A stretch of 64,000 nt of DNA. Source: Allokutzneria sp. A3M-2-11 16 (GTDB lineage Bacteria; Actinomycetota; Actinomycetes; Mycobacteriales; Pseudonocardiaceae). A program made the translations under genes and the position numbers. Below, in pieces: positions 8,208 to 17,210 of the stretch. Below the pieces are notes generated by a model. It ran no database searches. It was given only the letters and a program-made list of their open reading frames with translations, and was not told the origin of the DNA. The stretch's first letter is position 1, and the number at the start of each line of letters is the position of its first letter. The stretch spans positions 1 to 64,000 of the forward strand of contig NZ_JANAVO010000017.1 in NCBI RefSeq assembly GCF_024213555.1. The letters run 5' to 3'.

Positions 8208-9306
8208 CGAAGAGGCGCTTTTCGGCCGCGTCGAGCGCCACGCGCAACGCGCCGAGCGCCACGGCGTCGTCGATCAGCTCCGACAGCAGCAGGCGCGGTG
8301 GGATGAGGCACAGATCGGAGACACGGGCGGTCAGGCGTTCGAGGAGCGCAGGCCCGCAGTCGGCGATGACACCGCCCAGCACCACCAGCTCCGGGTCGAC
8401 GGCGAGCGCCATGGTGGCGATGCCGTTGGCCAGGTCCTCGATGAACGCGGTGACCTCGGCCGCAGCGCGCGGGTCGGCGAACACGCGCGCGGGGTCGTGC
8501 TCGGACTTGACCATGAAGTCGTTGGCGGCGGCCCACGGTGAGTGCGGTAGCGCGCCCAGTTCGCCCGCGGCGCCGTGGCTGCCCCGGTGCACGCGGCCGT
8601 TGATCACCACGCCCACCCCGAGCTTGTGGTCGGCGAGCACGAAGACCACGTCGTCGACGTCGCGGGCGGCGCCGCGCCAGCGCTCCCCCATCGCCGCGGT
8701 GTTGGCGTCGTTCTCCACCAGGACGGGGCACGGGAAGTGGGCGCCGAGCTCGCCGGCCACGTCGAGGCCGGTCCAGCCGTCGAGCACCGAGCAGAGCGAG
8801 ATCTTGCCGGTGCGACCGACCAGTCCGGGGGTGCCGACGGCCAGCGCCCACAGGTCGTCCTTGGTGACTCCGGCGGCCTGGAGGCACTGCTGCGCGGTGC
8901 GGCGGACCCGCACCAGGCGTTCGGGGCCGGGCAGGTCGGGGGTCAGCTCGACCCGCTTGCCGCCGACGATCTCGCCGTGCAGGTCGGCGAGGACGGCGTA
9001 GACCTTGTGCGGGCCGACGTGGAGGCCGAGCACGTGCCCGGCGTCGGTGCGGAAGCGGAACCGGCGGGCGGGTCTGCCGAGCGGGCGGGTCCCGCCGGAG
9101 ACGGGCTCGGCCTCGGCGGCCAGCCCGGCGGAGAGCAGCTCCTCGACCGCGCCCTCAACGGCGGAGCGGGAGAGGTCGGTGGCCTTGGTCAGCTCGGTCA
9201 GCGTGACCGCGGCGGCGCGGTGCAGCACCCGCAGCACCCTGGCCGTGTTCAGTTTCCGCAGGGCCGTGGCGTCCCCGCCGAGCCCACGCACTCCGTCCAC
9301 CGGCAC
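8200..9306 (-). CDS. ROK family transcriptional regulator lacking the zinc signature
   Basis: 368 residues: N-terminal helix-turn-helix (TLTELTKATDLSRSAVEGAV) and a ROK domain with VENDANTAAMGERW. Where ROK proteins carry CxCGxxGCxE this one reads GELGALPHSPWAAANDF, so the zinc site is lost; inducer sensing may differ. It is convergent with the first ROK gene and divergent from the glycosyltransferase gene, with a small palindrome between them. Whether the glycosyltransferase is its target is unknown. Confidence 0.88.
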   Translation of the reverse strand: MPVDGVRGLGGDATALRKLNTARVLRVLHRAAAVTLTELTKATDLSRSAVEGAVEELLSAGLAAEAEPVSGGTRPLGRPARRFRFRTDAGHVLGLHVGPHKVYAVLADLHGEIVGGKRVELTPDLPGPERLVRVRRTAQQCLQAAGVTKDDLWALAVGTPGLVGRTGKISLCSVLDGWTGLDVAGELGAHFPCPVLVENDANTAAMGERWRGAARDVDDVVFVLADHKLGVGVVINGRVHRGSHGAAGELGALPHSPWAAANDFMVKSEHDPARVFADPRAAAEVTAFIEDLANGIATMALAVDPELVVLGGVIADCGPALLERLTARVSDLCLIPPRLLLSELIDDAVALGALRVALDAAEKRLFAI

Positions 9307-9339
9307 AGGCTAGCCGGAGATCACACTTCAGTTACTTCA

Positions 9340-9355
9340 AGAATTTGTGAATTCT
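9340..9355. promoter_or_regulatory. Palindromic operator candidate between ROK and glycosyltransferase genes
   Basis: AGAATT and AATTCT flank TGTG to give a perfect 6-4-6 palindrome in an AT-rich spot of an otherwise GC-rich intergenic region. A direct repeat ACTTCA-GTT-ACTTCA lies just to its left. It is placed to serve either divergent gene. Confidence 0.4.
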
Positions 9356-9371
9356 GTGTAGTTTGAGCGGC

Positions 9372-10613
9372 ATGAGGATCGTGATCGTGACCGTGGGCTC
9401 GCGCGGCGACATCGCCCCGTACACCGGCCCCGCGGTGCGGCTCCGAGAAGCGGGCCACGAGGTCGTCGTCTCCGCCCAGTCCGCCTTCGCCGGCATGATC
9501 GCCGAACTGGGGCTCGGCTACCTCGCGATGCCCGGCGACATGCGCGCCCTGCTGGAGTCCGAGGAGGGCCGCGCCTGGTCGGCGAAGGGCACCGGGCTCC
9601 GCGGGGTGAAGGCGCAGCTCGACATCGCCAAGCAGATGATGGACACCGTCGCCGAGGGCGTGATGACCGCGGCGGAGAACGCGGATCTCCTTCTGCTGCA
9701 ACGAGGTGCGCTGATCAACGGTTACCTGGCGGGCAAGGCGCTCGGCATTCCCACCGCCGCGCTCGAACTGTTCCCCGGTGTGCCCACCGCGGAGTTCGGC
9801 CTCGCCGGGCTGGGCGGCAAGGACCTCGGCCGCGTGCTGAACCGGTGGCTTCCCAGGCTCGCGTTGCGCGCGCCGACGCCGCTGGACGCGTCGATGAAGG
9901 AGTTCTGCCGCCGTCTCGGGCTGCCGCCGATGCGGGTCGGCCGGGTGCGGCGGATGATGCTCGACGACCAGGACTACCCGGTGCTGCACGGGTTCAGCAG
10001 GCACGTGGTGCGGCGCCCGGCGGACTGGCCGCGCGGCACGGACGTGGTCGGGTACTGGTGGCCGGAGCGCCCGCCCGGGTGGACCGCGCCCGCCGAGCTG
10101 GTGGACTTCCTCCAGGCCGGTCCGCCGCCGGTGTTCCTCGGCTTCGGCAGCATGGCGCCGGGCGAGGGGGAACGCCTGTCGGAGGTGGTGACGGAGACGG
10201 TGCGCCGCGCCAAGGTCCGCGCCGTCGTGCAGGCCGGGTGGTCCGGGCTCACCGCGACCGGCGACGACGTGATGTGCGTGGAGAGCGTTCCGCACGACTG
10301 GCTGTTCCCGCAGGTGGCGGCGGTGGTGCACCACTGCGGCGCGGGGACGACCGGGGCGAGCGTGCGCGCCGGAGTGCCGGTCGTGCCCACGCCGGTGCTG
10401 GCCGATCAGCCGTTCTGGGCCTCCCGGCTGGCGAAGATCGGCGTCAGCCCGGGCTCGGTGCCGTTCGCGGAGCTCGCCGCCGAACCACTGGCCACGCTGA
10501 TCACCCGCGCCGTCACCGATCCCGGCTACCGCGCTCGCGCCCAGTCGCTGGCCGAACGCGTGCGCGCCGAGGACGGTGCTGGCGCGATCCTCCGGCTGGT
10601 CGAACGCGTGTGA
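9372..10613 (+). CDS. GT1-type glycosyltransferase (UDP-glycosyltransferase / MGT-like)
   Basis: 413 residues with a GT-B fold. The N-terminal half begins MRIVIVTVGSRGDIAPY, typical of glycopeptide- and sterol-type glycosyltransferases; the C-terminal donor-binding half has VHHCGAGTTGASVRAGVP and LADQPFWASRL, matching the NDP-sugar signature. Family members transfer sugars to lipids, macrolides or glycopeptides. No biosynthetic cluster adjoins it, so xenobiotic inactivation or lipid glycosylation is as likely as natural-product tailoring. The ATG at 9372 is preferred over the TTG at 9363. A palindromic repeat element begins 3 bp after the stop. Confidence 0.88.
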   Translation: MRIVIVTVGSRGDIAPYTGPAVRLREAGHEVVVSAQSAFAGMIAELGLGYLAMPGDMRALLESEEGRAWSAKGTGLRGVKAQLDIAKQMMDTVAEGVMTAAENADLLLLQRGALINGYLAGKALGIPTAALELFPGVPTAEFGLAGLGGKDLGRVLNRWLPRLALRAPTPLDASMKEFCRRLGLPPMRVGRVRRMMLDDQDYPVLHGFSRHVVRRPADWPRGTDVVGYWWPERPPGWTAPAELVDFLQAGPPPVFLGFGSMAPGEGERLSEVVTETVRRAKVRAVVQAGWSGLTATGDDVMCVESVPHDWLFPQVAAVVHHCGAGTTGASVRAGVPVVPTPVLADQPFWASRLAKIGVSPGSVPFAELAAEPLATLITRAVTDPGYRARAQSLAERVRAEDGAGAILRLVERV

Positions 10614-10615
10614 CG

Positions 10616-10738
10616 GTCTTCAAGTACCCCCGACCCCCTCTCCAGCAGTCGTTAACCGCCCCCAACCCCGGCAGCGGCGCGCGGGGGTTGGGGGGCGGTT
10701 AGTGGTGATCATCGGCGGGGTGCGTGGTACTTGAAGAC
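10616..10738. repeat. CTTCAAGTAC palindromic element, copy A
   Basis: 123-bp element in the convergent gap between the glycosyltransferase gene and nadE. It begins GTCTTCAAGTAC (10616-10627) and ends GTACTTGAAGAC (10727-10738). Inside, TAACCGCCCCCAACCCC (10653-10669) faces GGGGGTTGGGGGGCGGTTA (10683-10701). The transcript would fold into a two-tier hairpin from either strand, so it may work as a bidirectional terminator. It shares its ends and the internal CAGTCGTTAACCGCC with copy D. Confidence 0.85.
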
Positions 10739-10770
10739 GCACGAACTACGGCGGTGGTGGAGGTTGGGGG

Positions 10771-11595
10771 TCAGCGCCACCAGTCGTCGAACGGAGTGAC
10801 GGGGACAGCGCGCTTGTGCCTGGTCGCGCGGAACATCGACTCCAGCTTCCGCGCCACCTCGGGGGTGACGTCGAGGCCCTCCAGGTAGTCGTCGATCTCG
10901 GCGTAGGACATGCCGAGCGCGACCTCGTCGGGCAGCGCGGGCCGCTCGGCCTCCAGGTCCGCGGTCGGCACCTTCTCCCACACGCTCGGCGGCGCGCCGA
11001 GCTCCTGCAGCAGCGCGGCGCCCTGGCGCTTGGTCAGGCCGGTCAGCGGGGTGATGTCGACGCCGCCGTCGCCGTACTTGGTGAAGAACCCGGTGACCGC
11101 CTCGGCCGCGTGGTCGGTGCCCACGACGAGCAGGTTGTGCTGTCCGGCGATCGCGTACTGGAGCACCATGCGCTCGCGGGCTTTGACGTTGCCGTGCACG
11201 AAGTCCCGCAGCTTCGGCTCGTCCAGGGCGCGCGCGGCTTCGGCGGCGACGACGTCCGCGCTCGGCTTGACGTTCACCGTGACCACGCGGTCGGGCTTGA
11301 TGAACTCCAGCGCGGTCTGCGCGTCGTGCTCGTCGGCCTGCACGCCGTAGGGCAGGCGCACCGCGACGAAGCTCGCCTCGTGGCCCTCCTCGCGCAGTTC
11401 CTCGCTCGCGAGCTGGCACAGCCTGCCGGTCAGCGTGCTGTCCTGGCCCCCGCTGATCCCGAGCACGAACCCCTTGGCCGGTGTCGAGCGCAGGTAGTCC
11501 TTGAGGAAGTCGATCCGTTGCCGGACTTCGACTTTGGGCACGATGGTCGGCTTGACGGCCAGCTCGGCGAGGATCCGCTCCCGGAGGTTCAGCAT
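10771..11595 (-). CDS. nadE: NH3-dependent NAD+ synthetase
   Basis: 274 residues, the length of the ammonia-dependent single-domain enzyme. It adenylates nicotinic acid adenine dinucleotide and amidates it to NAD+. The ATP pyrophosphatase P-loop reads [13 protein letters not shown], and the substrate-binding segment [20 protein letters not shown] is intact. There is no glutaminase domain, so free ammonia or a separate amidotransferase must supply nitrogen. It is divergent from the SRPBCC gene. Confidence 0.96.
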   Translation of the reverse strand: MLNLRERILAELAVKPTIVPKVEVRQRIDFLKDYLRSTPAKGFVLGISGGQDSTLTGRLCQLASEELREEGHEASFVAVRLPYGVQADEHDAQTALEFIKPDRVVTVNVKPSADVVAAEAARALDEPKLRDFVHGNVKARERMVLQYAIAGQHNLLVVGTDHAAEAVTGFFTKYGDGGVDITPLTGLTKRQGAALLQELGAPPSVWEKVPTADLEAERPALPDEVALGMSYAEIDDYLEGLDVTPEVARKLESMFRATRHKRAVPVTPFDDWWR

Positions 11596-11653
11596 CCTCG
11601 TACTCTACGACCGCCGCCGGTTGGCCCCCGGGCCGCTCGGGTACCCGGGCGCA

Positions 11654-12091
11654 ATGGTGAAGACGGAGATGCGGATCGCGGCGAGCGCTGAGGACGTGTT
11701 CGACGTCCTGGCCGACGGGTGGTCCTACGCGGGGTGGGTGGTGGGCGCCTCGCACATCCGCGAGGTCGACCCGGGCTGGCCCGCCGAGGGCACCCGCATT
11801 CACCACAGCGTCGGGCCGTGGCCCCTGCACGTGCAGGACGTGACGCGGGTGCTGCACGTGGTGCACGGCAGGCTGATCGACCTGGAGGCGCGGATGTGGC
11901 CGGTCGGCAGCGCGCGGGTGCGGCTGACGCTCACCCCGGCCGGGCCGGACGCGACGGACGTGCTGATGGAGGAGGAGGTCACCCAGGGCCCCGGACGGGT
12001 GATCCCCACGCCCGTGCAGGCGATGCTGCTGAAGCCGCGCAACGCGGAGGCACTGCGAAGGCTCGCCGACATCGCCAAGGGCCGGGGGTGA
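11654..12091 (+). CDS. SRPBCC (START-like / polyketide cyclase) family protein
   Basis: 145-residue small protein with the helix-grip pattern of the SRPBCC superfamily: N-terminal strand KTEMRIAASAEDVFDVLADG, a central antiparallel sheet and a long C-terminal helix. Such proteins bind hydrophobic ligands in a cavity; no specific function can be assigned. The ATG at 11654 opens the conserved domain and lies 58 bp from the divergent nadE start. Confidence 0.75.
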   Translation: MVKTEMRIAASAEDVFDVLADGWSYAGWVVGASHIREVDPGWPAEGTRIHHSVGPWPLHVQDVTRVLHVVHGRLIDLEARMWPVGSARVRLTLTPAGPDATDVLMEEEVTQGPGRVIPTPVQAMLLKPRNAEALRRLADIAKGRG

Positions 12092-12185
12092 TCTCAGGGG
12101 CGGAGTACGCCCTTCGGCAGATGGCATGGCATGCGGATGTTCCTAGGTTGACGACTGCTAGCCAGTTGCGACTTAGGAGAAATCC

Positions 12186-13589
12186 GTGCGGTACAAGGGA
12201 ATAGCGCTCGCCGCGGCAGTGACGGCGCTCATGGCGGGCGGGGTGGTCATCGCCCAGGGCCAGCCGATCGCGCTGTCGTGGCAGTCCTGCGGCGGGGTCT
12301 GGCAGGCGCCGCGCGTGGAGTGCGCGACCATCGAGGTGCCGATCGACTGGGAACGCCCGGGGAAGAAGATCGCGATCGCCGTCGGCAGGCTCAAGCACAC
12401 GGGATCCGGGCCGAGCCGGGGCGTGGTGCTCAGCGTCCCCGGCGGGCCGGGCGGTTCCGGGATCATGGACCTGAAGGAGCACGAGGCCAGCTTCACCGAG
12501 CTGCGGCGGCACTACGACGTCGTCTCCTTCGACCGGCGTGGCCTGGAGCTGTACGACCACCTGCCGAAGGCGTGCCACCAGCGCGAGATGCCGTTGGGCG
12601 CGCCCGCCACCAGGGCCGAGTTCGACGAACTCGCCGCCACGAACCGGGCCGCCGTGCGCGCGTGCCGGGACGGCGATCCGGGGAAGCTGATCGACCGGGT
12701 GGACTCCGCCGACGTCGCCAGGGACATGGACTCGATCCGGGCCGTCCTGGGACAGGAGCAGCTGCGGATCATCGCGAACTCCTACGGCGGAGTACCTGGC
12801 TCGACCTACGCGCGCCTGTTCCCGAAGCGCGTCGCGGCGCTGGTGATGGACGGCACGGTCGACCACGTGTCCACCCATGACCAGGCGACCCAGGAGAGAG
12901 TCGAGTCCGTCAAGGAGCGGCTCGGCGCCTTCGTCGACTGGTGCGCCGCCGACACCTCGTGCGCGCTGCACGGCCGGGACGTGCGGGCCGACTGGCGCGG
13001 TGTGATCGACAAGGCCGAGCGGGAGCCGCTGCCCGTCCCGGGGACCGACATCACCTACTCCAGCGGTGACCTCCAGTGGGCCGCGGGCGCGTACCTCACC
13101 CGGGACGACAAGCGGCGGGAGCTGTCCATCGCCATCGACCAGGCCGTGAAGGGCAGCGCGAAGGTCTTCCACGACACCTTCAGGCAGAAGCCTCAGGGCT
13201 CGCCCTGGCTGGTCAGCGTCGAATGCGGTGACGGCATGGCCAGGACCTGGCGGGACCACCAGGACTACGAGCGCGAGCGGAAGGGCGCCGAGGCCGCGCT
13301 GCCGGAGTTCTGGGCGTACCTGTTGCGCGGCTCCATGTGCATTGGCACGGACTACCCGGTGAACAACGCCCGCGCCCCGCTGACCGGGACGCCGCTGCCG
13401 CCGATCATGGGCGTCCAGAGCTTCAGCGACGGTCACGGGCCGGGCGCGGCCGTGGCGCAGGTCCCCGGCTCCGGGCTGATCCGGTTCAACGGCTACGGGC
13501 ACACGATGTACCTCACCGGCAACACGTGCGTGATCGACCACGTCAACAGGTACTTCCTGGACGGGAAGGTGGTCAGCGCTACCTGTTGA
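12186..13589 (+). CDS. Secreted alpha/beta hydrolase (tripeptidyl aminopeptidase-like)
   Basis: 467 residues with an N-terminal signal anchor (about 1-24). The fold resembles Streptomyces tripeptidyl aminopeptidases: an early WQSCG and CATIEVPIDW segment, the oxyanion region VPGGPGGSG, the nucleophile in IIANSYGGVPG and a C-terminal GYGHTMY carrying the likely catalytic His. TAP-type C-terminal cysteines are present. It probably trims exported peptides or hydrolyses an ester outside the membrane. The GTG start has AGGAGA just upstream. Its last 11 bp overlap the convergent FAD oxidoreductase gene. Confidence 0.82.
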   Translation: MRYKGIALAAAVTALMAGGVVIAQGQPIALSWQSCGGVWQAPRVECATIEVPIDWERPGKKIAIAVGRLKHTGSGPSRGVVLSVPGGPGGSGIMDLKEHEASFTELRRHYDVVSFDRRGLELYDHLPKACHQREMPLGAPATRAEFDELAATNRAAVRACRDGDPGKLIDRVDSADVARDMDSIRAVLGQEQLRIIANSYGGVPGSTYARLFPKRVAALVMDGTVDHVSTHDQATQERVESVKERLGAFVDWCAADTSCALHGRDVRADWRGVIDKAEREPLPVPGTDITYSSGDLQWAAGAYLTRDDKRRELSIAIDQAVKGSAKVFHDTFRQKPQGSPWLVSVECGDGMARTWRDHQDYERERKGAEAALPEFWAYLLRGSMCIGTDYPVNNARAPLTGTPLPPIMGVQSFSDGHGPGAAVAQVPGSGLIRFNGYGHTMYLTGNTCVIDHVNRYFLDGKVVSATC

Positions 13590-15177
13590 CTCTGGACAGC
13601 GTCGCCGCGATCAAGGCCCGGTAGGCGCCGCCCCCGAAACCGTTGCGCAGCAACGCGACGTGGGCCGCCGTCCCGCCGGGTCCGCCGTGCACCGCGCCGC
13701 CGGGGTGGGCCGACGCGCTCGCTAGGTAGAGCCGGTCGACCGGCGTGTCCGGGCGGGCCAGCCCCGGGGTCGGCCGGAAGATCAACTGCTGGTGGATGGC
13801 CGCCGTCCCGCCGTTGACCGCGCCGTCGACGAGGCTGATGTTGTGCCGCCCCAGCTCTTCCGGGCCCGCGACGTGCCGGGCGATCACCTTCGAGGTGAAG
13901 CCGGGCGCGTGCTTCTCGATCGTCTGCTCGACGCGTTCGGCGGCGCGCTGCAACCGGGTCTGGTCCCACTTCTGGCCGCGCGGCACGTGGGTGTAGGCCC
14001 AGACCGACTCGGTCCCGCGCGGCGACCGGCTCGGATCGGTCGTGGTCATCTGGCCCAGCAACAGGAACGGGACCTTCGGCGTCTGCCCGCAGGAGAGCTG
14101 CGAGCTGAACCGCGCCAGCCCGTTGAGGTCACCGCCGAGGTGCAGCGTGCCCGCGCCCGCGGCCTCCTTCGCGGTCCACGGCACCGGCCCGGACAGCGCC
14201 CAGTCGACCTTGACCGTGGAGTCGTCCCAGTGGAAGCGGGTGAGGTCGTCGACCATGCGGGACGGCAGGTGCTCGGCGCCGACCAGCTCCAGGTAGAGGC
14301 TCGGCGCGGGGACGTCGGCGAGGACCGCTTTGCGGGCGCGGACCAGTTCGCCGCTCGCGTCGCGCACTCCGACCGCGGTGCCGCGCGCGATGAGGACGCG
14401 GTCCACCCTGCGGCCGCAGTCCACCCGCCCGCCGAGCGATTCGAGCCGCCGCACCAGGGCCGCGGTGATCTCACCCGCTCCGCCGACCGGGGCGGGGAAA
14501 CCGACGTCCTGGCCCAGCATCGCCAGCAGCCAGCCGAAAATCGAGCTGCCCGCCGTGTCCGGGCCGAGGTCGGAGTGCAGGGCGTTGCCCGCGTAGAGCA
14601 ACCGCGCGCCCTCCCCTGTGAACAGCTCGTTCGTGAGCGCGCGCACCGGCATCACCGCGCGCCGTGCGAACCGGAGCGCGTCGCCGGTGCCCATGCGGCG
14701 GAACAACCGTGCGGCCGCGCGGATCGGCGGGAACGGCCGGAAGAGCGCTTCCACCAGGTCATCGCGGATGTGTTGCCACGTCTGGAACTCCGCCCGCCAG
14801 GCGTCTCCGTCCGGCTCGGCGAACTGTGCGACCGACTCCGCTGTGCGGTCGACGTCGCGGGAGAGCAGCGCGACCCGGTCGTCGGGGAGGATGTGCGCGA
14901 GCACGTCCGGCGCGTGCCGCCAGGCCAGGCCGTGCCGCTCCAGATCCAGACCGGTCATGAACGGCGACACCGCGCTCAACGGGTAGAACGCGCTGCAGAA
15001 GTCGGTCCGGAAGCCCGGCGCGGTGACCTCGCCGCTGCGCACCGAACCGCCCGGCTCGTCGGCGGCTTCGAGTACCACGACGCTCCACCCCGCGTCCGCC
15101 AGCAGATTCGCCGCGACCAGGCCGTTCGGGCCCGCACCGATCACCACGGCATCGGCGGTGTCACCTGAGTGCGTCAC
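13579..15177 (-). CDS. NAD(P)/FAD-dependent oxidoreductase (phytoene desaturase-like)
   Basis: 532 residues. The N-terminal dinucleotide fold reads VVIGAGPNGLVAANLLADAGWSVVVLEA, followed by the GGSVRS segment typical of CrtI-type amine-oxidase-superfamily proteins. The C-terminus (YLASASAHPGGAVHGGPG) forms the FAD-binding end. The substrate is unknown; isoprenoid dehydrogenation is only one option. GTG 15177 is preferred over GTG 15213 because AAGGAG precedes it and it overlaps the stop of the upstream SDR gene by GTGA (15174-15177), indicating coupling of the two oxidoreductases. Confidence 0.85.
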   Translation of the reverse strand: MTHSGDTADAVVIGAGPNGLVAANLLADAGWSVVVLEAADEPGGSVRSGEVTAPGFRTDFCSAFYPLSAVSPFMTGLDLERHGLAWRHAPDVLAHILPDDRVALLSRDVDRTAESVAQFAEPDGDAWRAEFQTWQHIRDDLVEALFRPFPPIRAAARLFRRMGTGDALRFARRAVMPVRALTNELFTGEGARLLYAGNALHSDLGPDTAGSSIFGWLLAMLGQDVGFPAPVGGAGEITAALVRRLESLGGRVDCGRRVDRVLIARGTAVGVRDASGELVRARKAVLADVPAPSLYLELVGAEHLPSRMVDDLTRFHWDDSTVKVDWALSGPVPWTAKEAAGAGTLHLGGDLNGLARFSSQLSCGQTPKVPFLLLGQMTTTDPSRSPRGTESVWAYTHVPRGQKWDQTRLQRAAERVEQTIEKHAPGFTSKVIARHVAGPEELGRHNISLVDGAVNGGTAAIHQQLIFRPTPGLARPDTPVDRLYLASASAHPGGAVHGGPGGTAAHVALLRNGFGGGAYRALIAATLSRVNR

Positions 15178-16217
15178 GGCTCTCCTTGGGACTGATGGGT
15201 GGGCCTGCCCCACCGTAGATCGCGGAGCCTCCCCGTGGGGCCTTGATCAGGTTTCAGCGGCGGGCTCTGCGCCCCGGCACCGTGGGCCATCCCGCTGATC
15301 ACCTCGGCGAGCGCGTCCGCGCTGTCGTGCTCGGGATGCCAGTCCAGCTCCGCCCGCGCCCGCGAGGAGAGCACCAGGCACGCCTTGTCAGCGAGCGCCA
15401 GCCAGCCCGGGTGCAGCGGTTGCAGCCCGAGCCGCCACGCGGGCCAGGTCAGCCCGGCCAGCGGCAGGAACGGCACCGGGACCCTGATCCCGCCGAGCAC
15501 CCGGCCGATGTCGTTCGCGGTGAGCACCGGGTCGGCGGCCAGGTTGAAGGCGCCCGTGGCTCCGCGCTCCAAGATCCGCACCAGTGCGGACGCGACATCG
15601 TCGGCATGCACGAGCTGAAGCCGCAGTCCGGGCCACAGCGGTAACGGCAGCCAGCGCTTTTTCAGCAGCGACAAGGGAAACAGCGAGCTGAGCAGCCACC
15701 GCCGCAACTCCGTCCCCGCGGCGCGCTGCACGACCGACGCCGGGCGTACGCACGCGAACCGGAGACCCGATCCGGCGAACAGGGCTTCGGCCTCCGCCTT
15801 GTGCCTGCTGTACGCGCTGCCCTTGACGCCGCCGAGCGGCCAGTCCTCGTCGACCATCGCCCACCTGTCGGCGGGCTTGTACGCGGCGACCGAGGAGCCG
15901 AACACCACGTGCGGGACCTTGGCGCGGCGCGCGGCGGCCAGGACGTTCTCGGTGCCGACGATGTTGGTGCGGCGCATCTCGGGATCGTCGGTGCGCGGGT
16001 GGATCGCCCAGGCCAGGTGCACCACCGCGTCGGCCCCGGCGAACACCCCGCTCAGGTCCCCCGTGCCGATGTCGCGTTCCGTCCAGTCGGCCCGCGCGTA
16101 CGGTTCCACCTGGTCAGGGCGCCTGCGCGCGACAGCGGCGACGCTCCACTCCTGTGGGAGGGCCCGGAGCAAGGCGGTTCCCACGTTCCCGCTGGCACCG
16201 GTCACCGCGATTCGCAT
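15174..16217 (-). CDS. NAD-dependent epimerase/dehydratase (extended SDR)
   Basis: 347 residues of the extended short-chain dehydrogenase family: cofactor motif VTGASGNVGTALL at the N-terminus, catalytic Tyr and Lys in AYSRHKAEAE, and a substrate-binding C-terminal domain. Related proteins act on nucleotide sugars or hydrophobic carbonyl compounds. It is the first gene of a coupled pair with the FAD oxidoreductase. The final 30 residues are rich in Pro, Gly and Arg and look dispensable. Confidence 0.85.
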   Translation of the reverse strand: MRIAVTGASGNVGTALLRALPQEWSVAAVARRRPDQVEPYARADWTERDIGTGDLSGVFAGADAVVHLAWAIHPRTDDPEMRRTNIVGTENVLAAARRAKVPHVVFGSSVAAYKPADRWAMVDEDWPLGGVKGSAYSRHKAEAEALFAGSGLRFACVRPASVVQRAAGTELRRWLLSSLFPLSLLKKRWLPLPLWPGLRLQLVHADDVASALVRILERGATGAFNLAADPVLTANDIGRVLGGIRVPVPFLPLAGLTWPAWRLGLQPLHPGWLALADKACLVLSSRARAELDWHPEHDSADALAEVISGMAHGAGAQSPPLKPDQGPTGRLRDLRWGRPTHQSQGEP

Positions 16218-16251
16218 AGGACTGGAGTTTCCCCACGCGGCGCACGGCTAA

Positions 16252-17046
16252 TCAGTGCAACCGGAGCACGGGAACCCCGGTGTCGGGCGTGGTCGGGGCG
16301 GCGTCCAGTACGACCAGGCCGATGCCCGCGCCGACCGCGACTTCACCTCGGCGGAAGAGGAATTCCGGATCGTGGGTCCACTCGTCCCGTATCGCGGCGA
16401 CCTCGCGCGGCCCGGCGGCGCGGGCGAGCTTCGGCCGGTCGCTCGGTGTCCGCGCGGGGAGGTCCGGACGCGGACCCCTGCCGACCTCCAGCGGTTCTCC
16501 TGGGAGCAGCCAGAGCGTTCGGCCCTCCGTGCGCAGCCCGGCCAGCAAGCCGATCTGCCCGAGGCGGTCGCTGCGCAGCTCGGTGGAACGACCCCAACGC
16601 GGGCACACCGGCTTCGGCCAGGCGTACGGCAGGTCGTCGGGAACGTCGGGGAAGAACCGGCGGTAGTGCTCGGGAGCCTTGCGCACCAAGGCAGATCGGT
16701 GCGACAGGTGCACCGCCTCGTCACCGAGCCACGGCGGCACGGCGCCCGCGTCGATCAGCTCGCCCTGATCGGGGACTTCCCCGCCGCTGAACTCCAGCAA
16801 GGAGTCCACAGTGGAGTCAGCGTGCCCGCGCGCTCCCCACTCGCGGCACATCTCCACGCCGTAGCCGACGAGTGCCCTGGTGAAACCGCGCCACATGGTG
16901 ACCGCGGGATGGCGCTTCCAGCCGTATTCGGGCCACACCAGCGCTCGCAGGATCTGCAGCGCCTCCACGCGCTGCTTGCCGAGGCGGCGGTCGTCGAGGA
17001 CCGCGGCGCTCGCGGCGAAGTCGGCGTGCGGCAGGAACGTCTGCAT
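16252..17046 (-). CDS. MSMEG_6728-type protein, endonuclease V (pyrimidine dimer glycosylase)-like
   Basis: 264 residues beginning MQTFLPHADFAASAAVLDDR, with RLGKQRVEALQILRAL and the WKRHPAVTMWRG segment. This is the signature of an actinobacterial family annotated as pyrimidine dimer DNA glycosylase/endonuclease V-like; it would act on UV photoproducts if the annotation is right. ATG 17046 is taken because family members start at MQTFLP; an in-frame ATG at 17100 would add MSTKRAKHAWRM and lies inside a large inverted repeat. The C-terminal half is variable and of unknown role. Biochemical activity of this family is inferred. Confidence 0.7.
   Translation of the reverse strand: MQTFLPHADFAASAAVLDDRRLGKQRVEALQILRALVWPEYGWKRHPAVTMWRGFTRALVGYGVEMCREWGARGHADSTVDSLLEFSGGEVPDQGELIDAGAVPPWLGDEAVHLSHRSALVRKAPEHYRRFFPDVPDDLPYAWPKPVCPRWGRSTELRSDRLGQIGLLAGLRTEGRTLWLLPGEPLEVGRGPRPDLPARTPSDRPKLARAAGPREVAAIRDEWTHDPEFLFRRGEVAVGAGIGLVVLDAAPTTPDTGVPVLRLH
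16805..16815. repeat. TCCACWGTGGA palindrome (A centre)
   Basis: Exact copy inside the endonuclease-V-like gene, encoding Ser-Thr-Val-Asp with ACT for Thr. Confidence 0.6.
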
Positions 17047-17084
17047 CCCCGCCGGGTTCCCCAACATCCGCCAGGCATGCTTCG

Positions 17085-17147
17085 CCCGTTTCGTACTCAT
17101 AGCAGGATTTGGGAGCGCTCTCTTTCCCGCTATGAGTACGAAACGGG
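17085..17147. promoter_or_regulatory. Perfect 19-bp inverted repeat upstream of the endonuclease-V-like gene
   Basis: CCCGTTTCGTACTCATAGC (17085-17103) and its exact reverse complement (17129-17147) flank a 25-bp spacer. The spacer holds TGGGAGCGCTCTCT, close to the TGGGAGCGCTCCCA operator known for CebR and other LacI-family repressors. The repeat spans the region just before the gene, so it could be an operator, a cruciform or a 5'-UTR hairpin. It shows no similarity to the other repeats in this window. Confidence 0.6.
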
Positions 17148-17210
17148 GTTCTCTAGACCACCTCGGCCCGGGTTGGGTGGGGGAGGAGGGTGGGGTGCAT
17201 GACGTGGATT

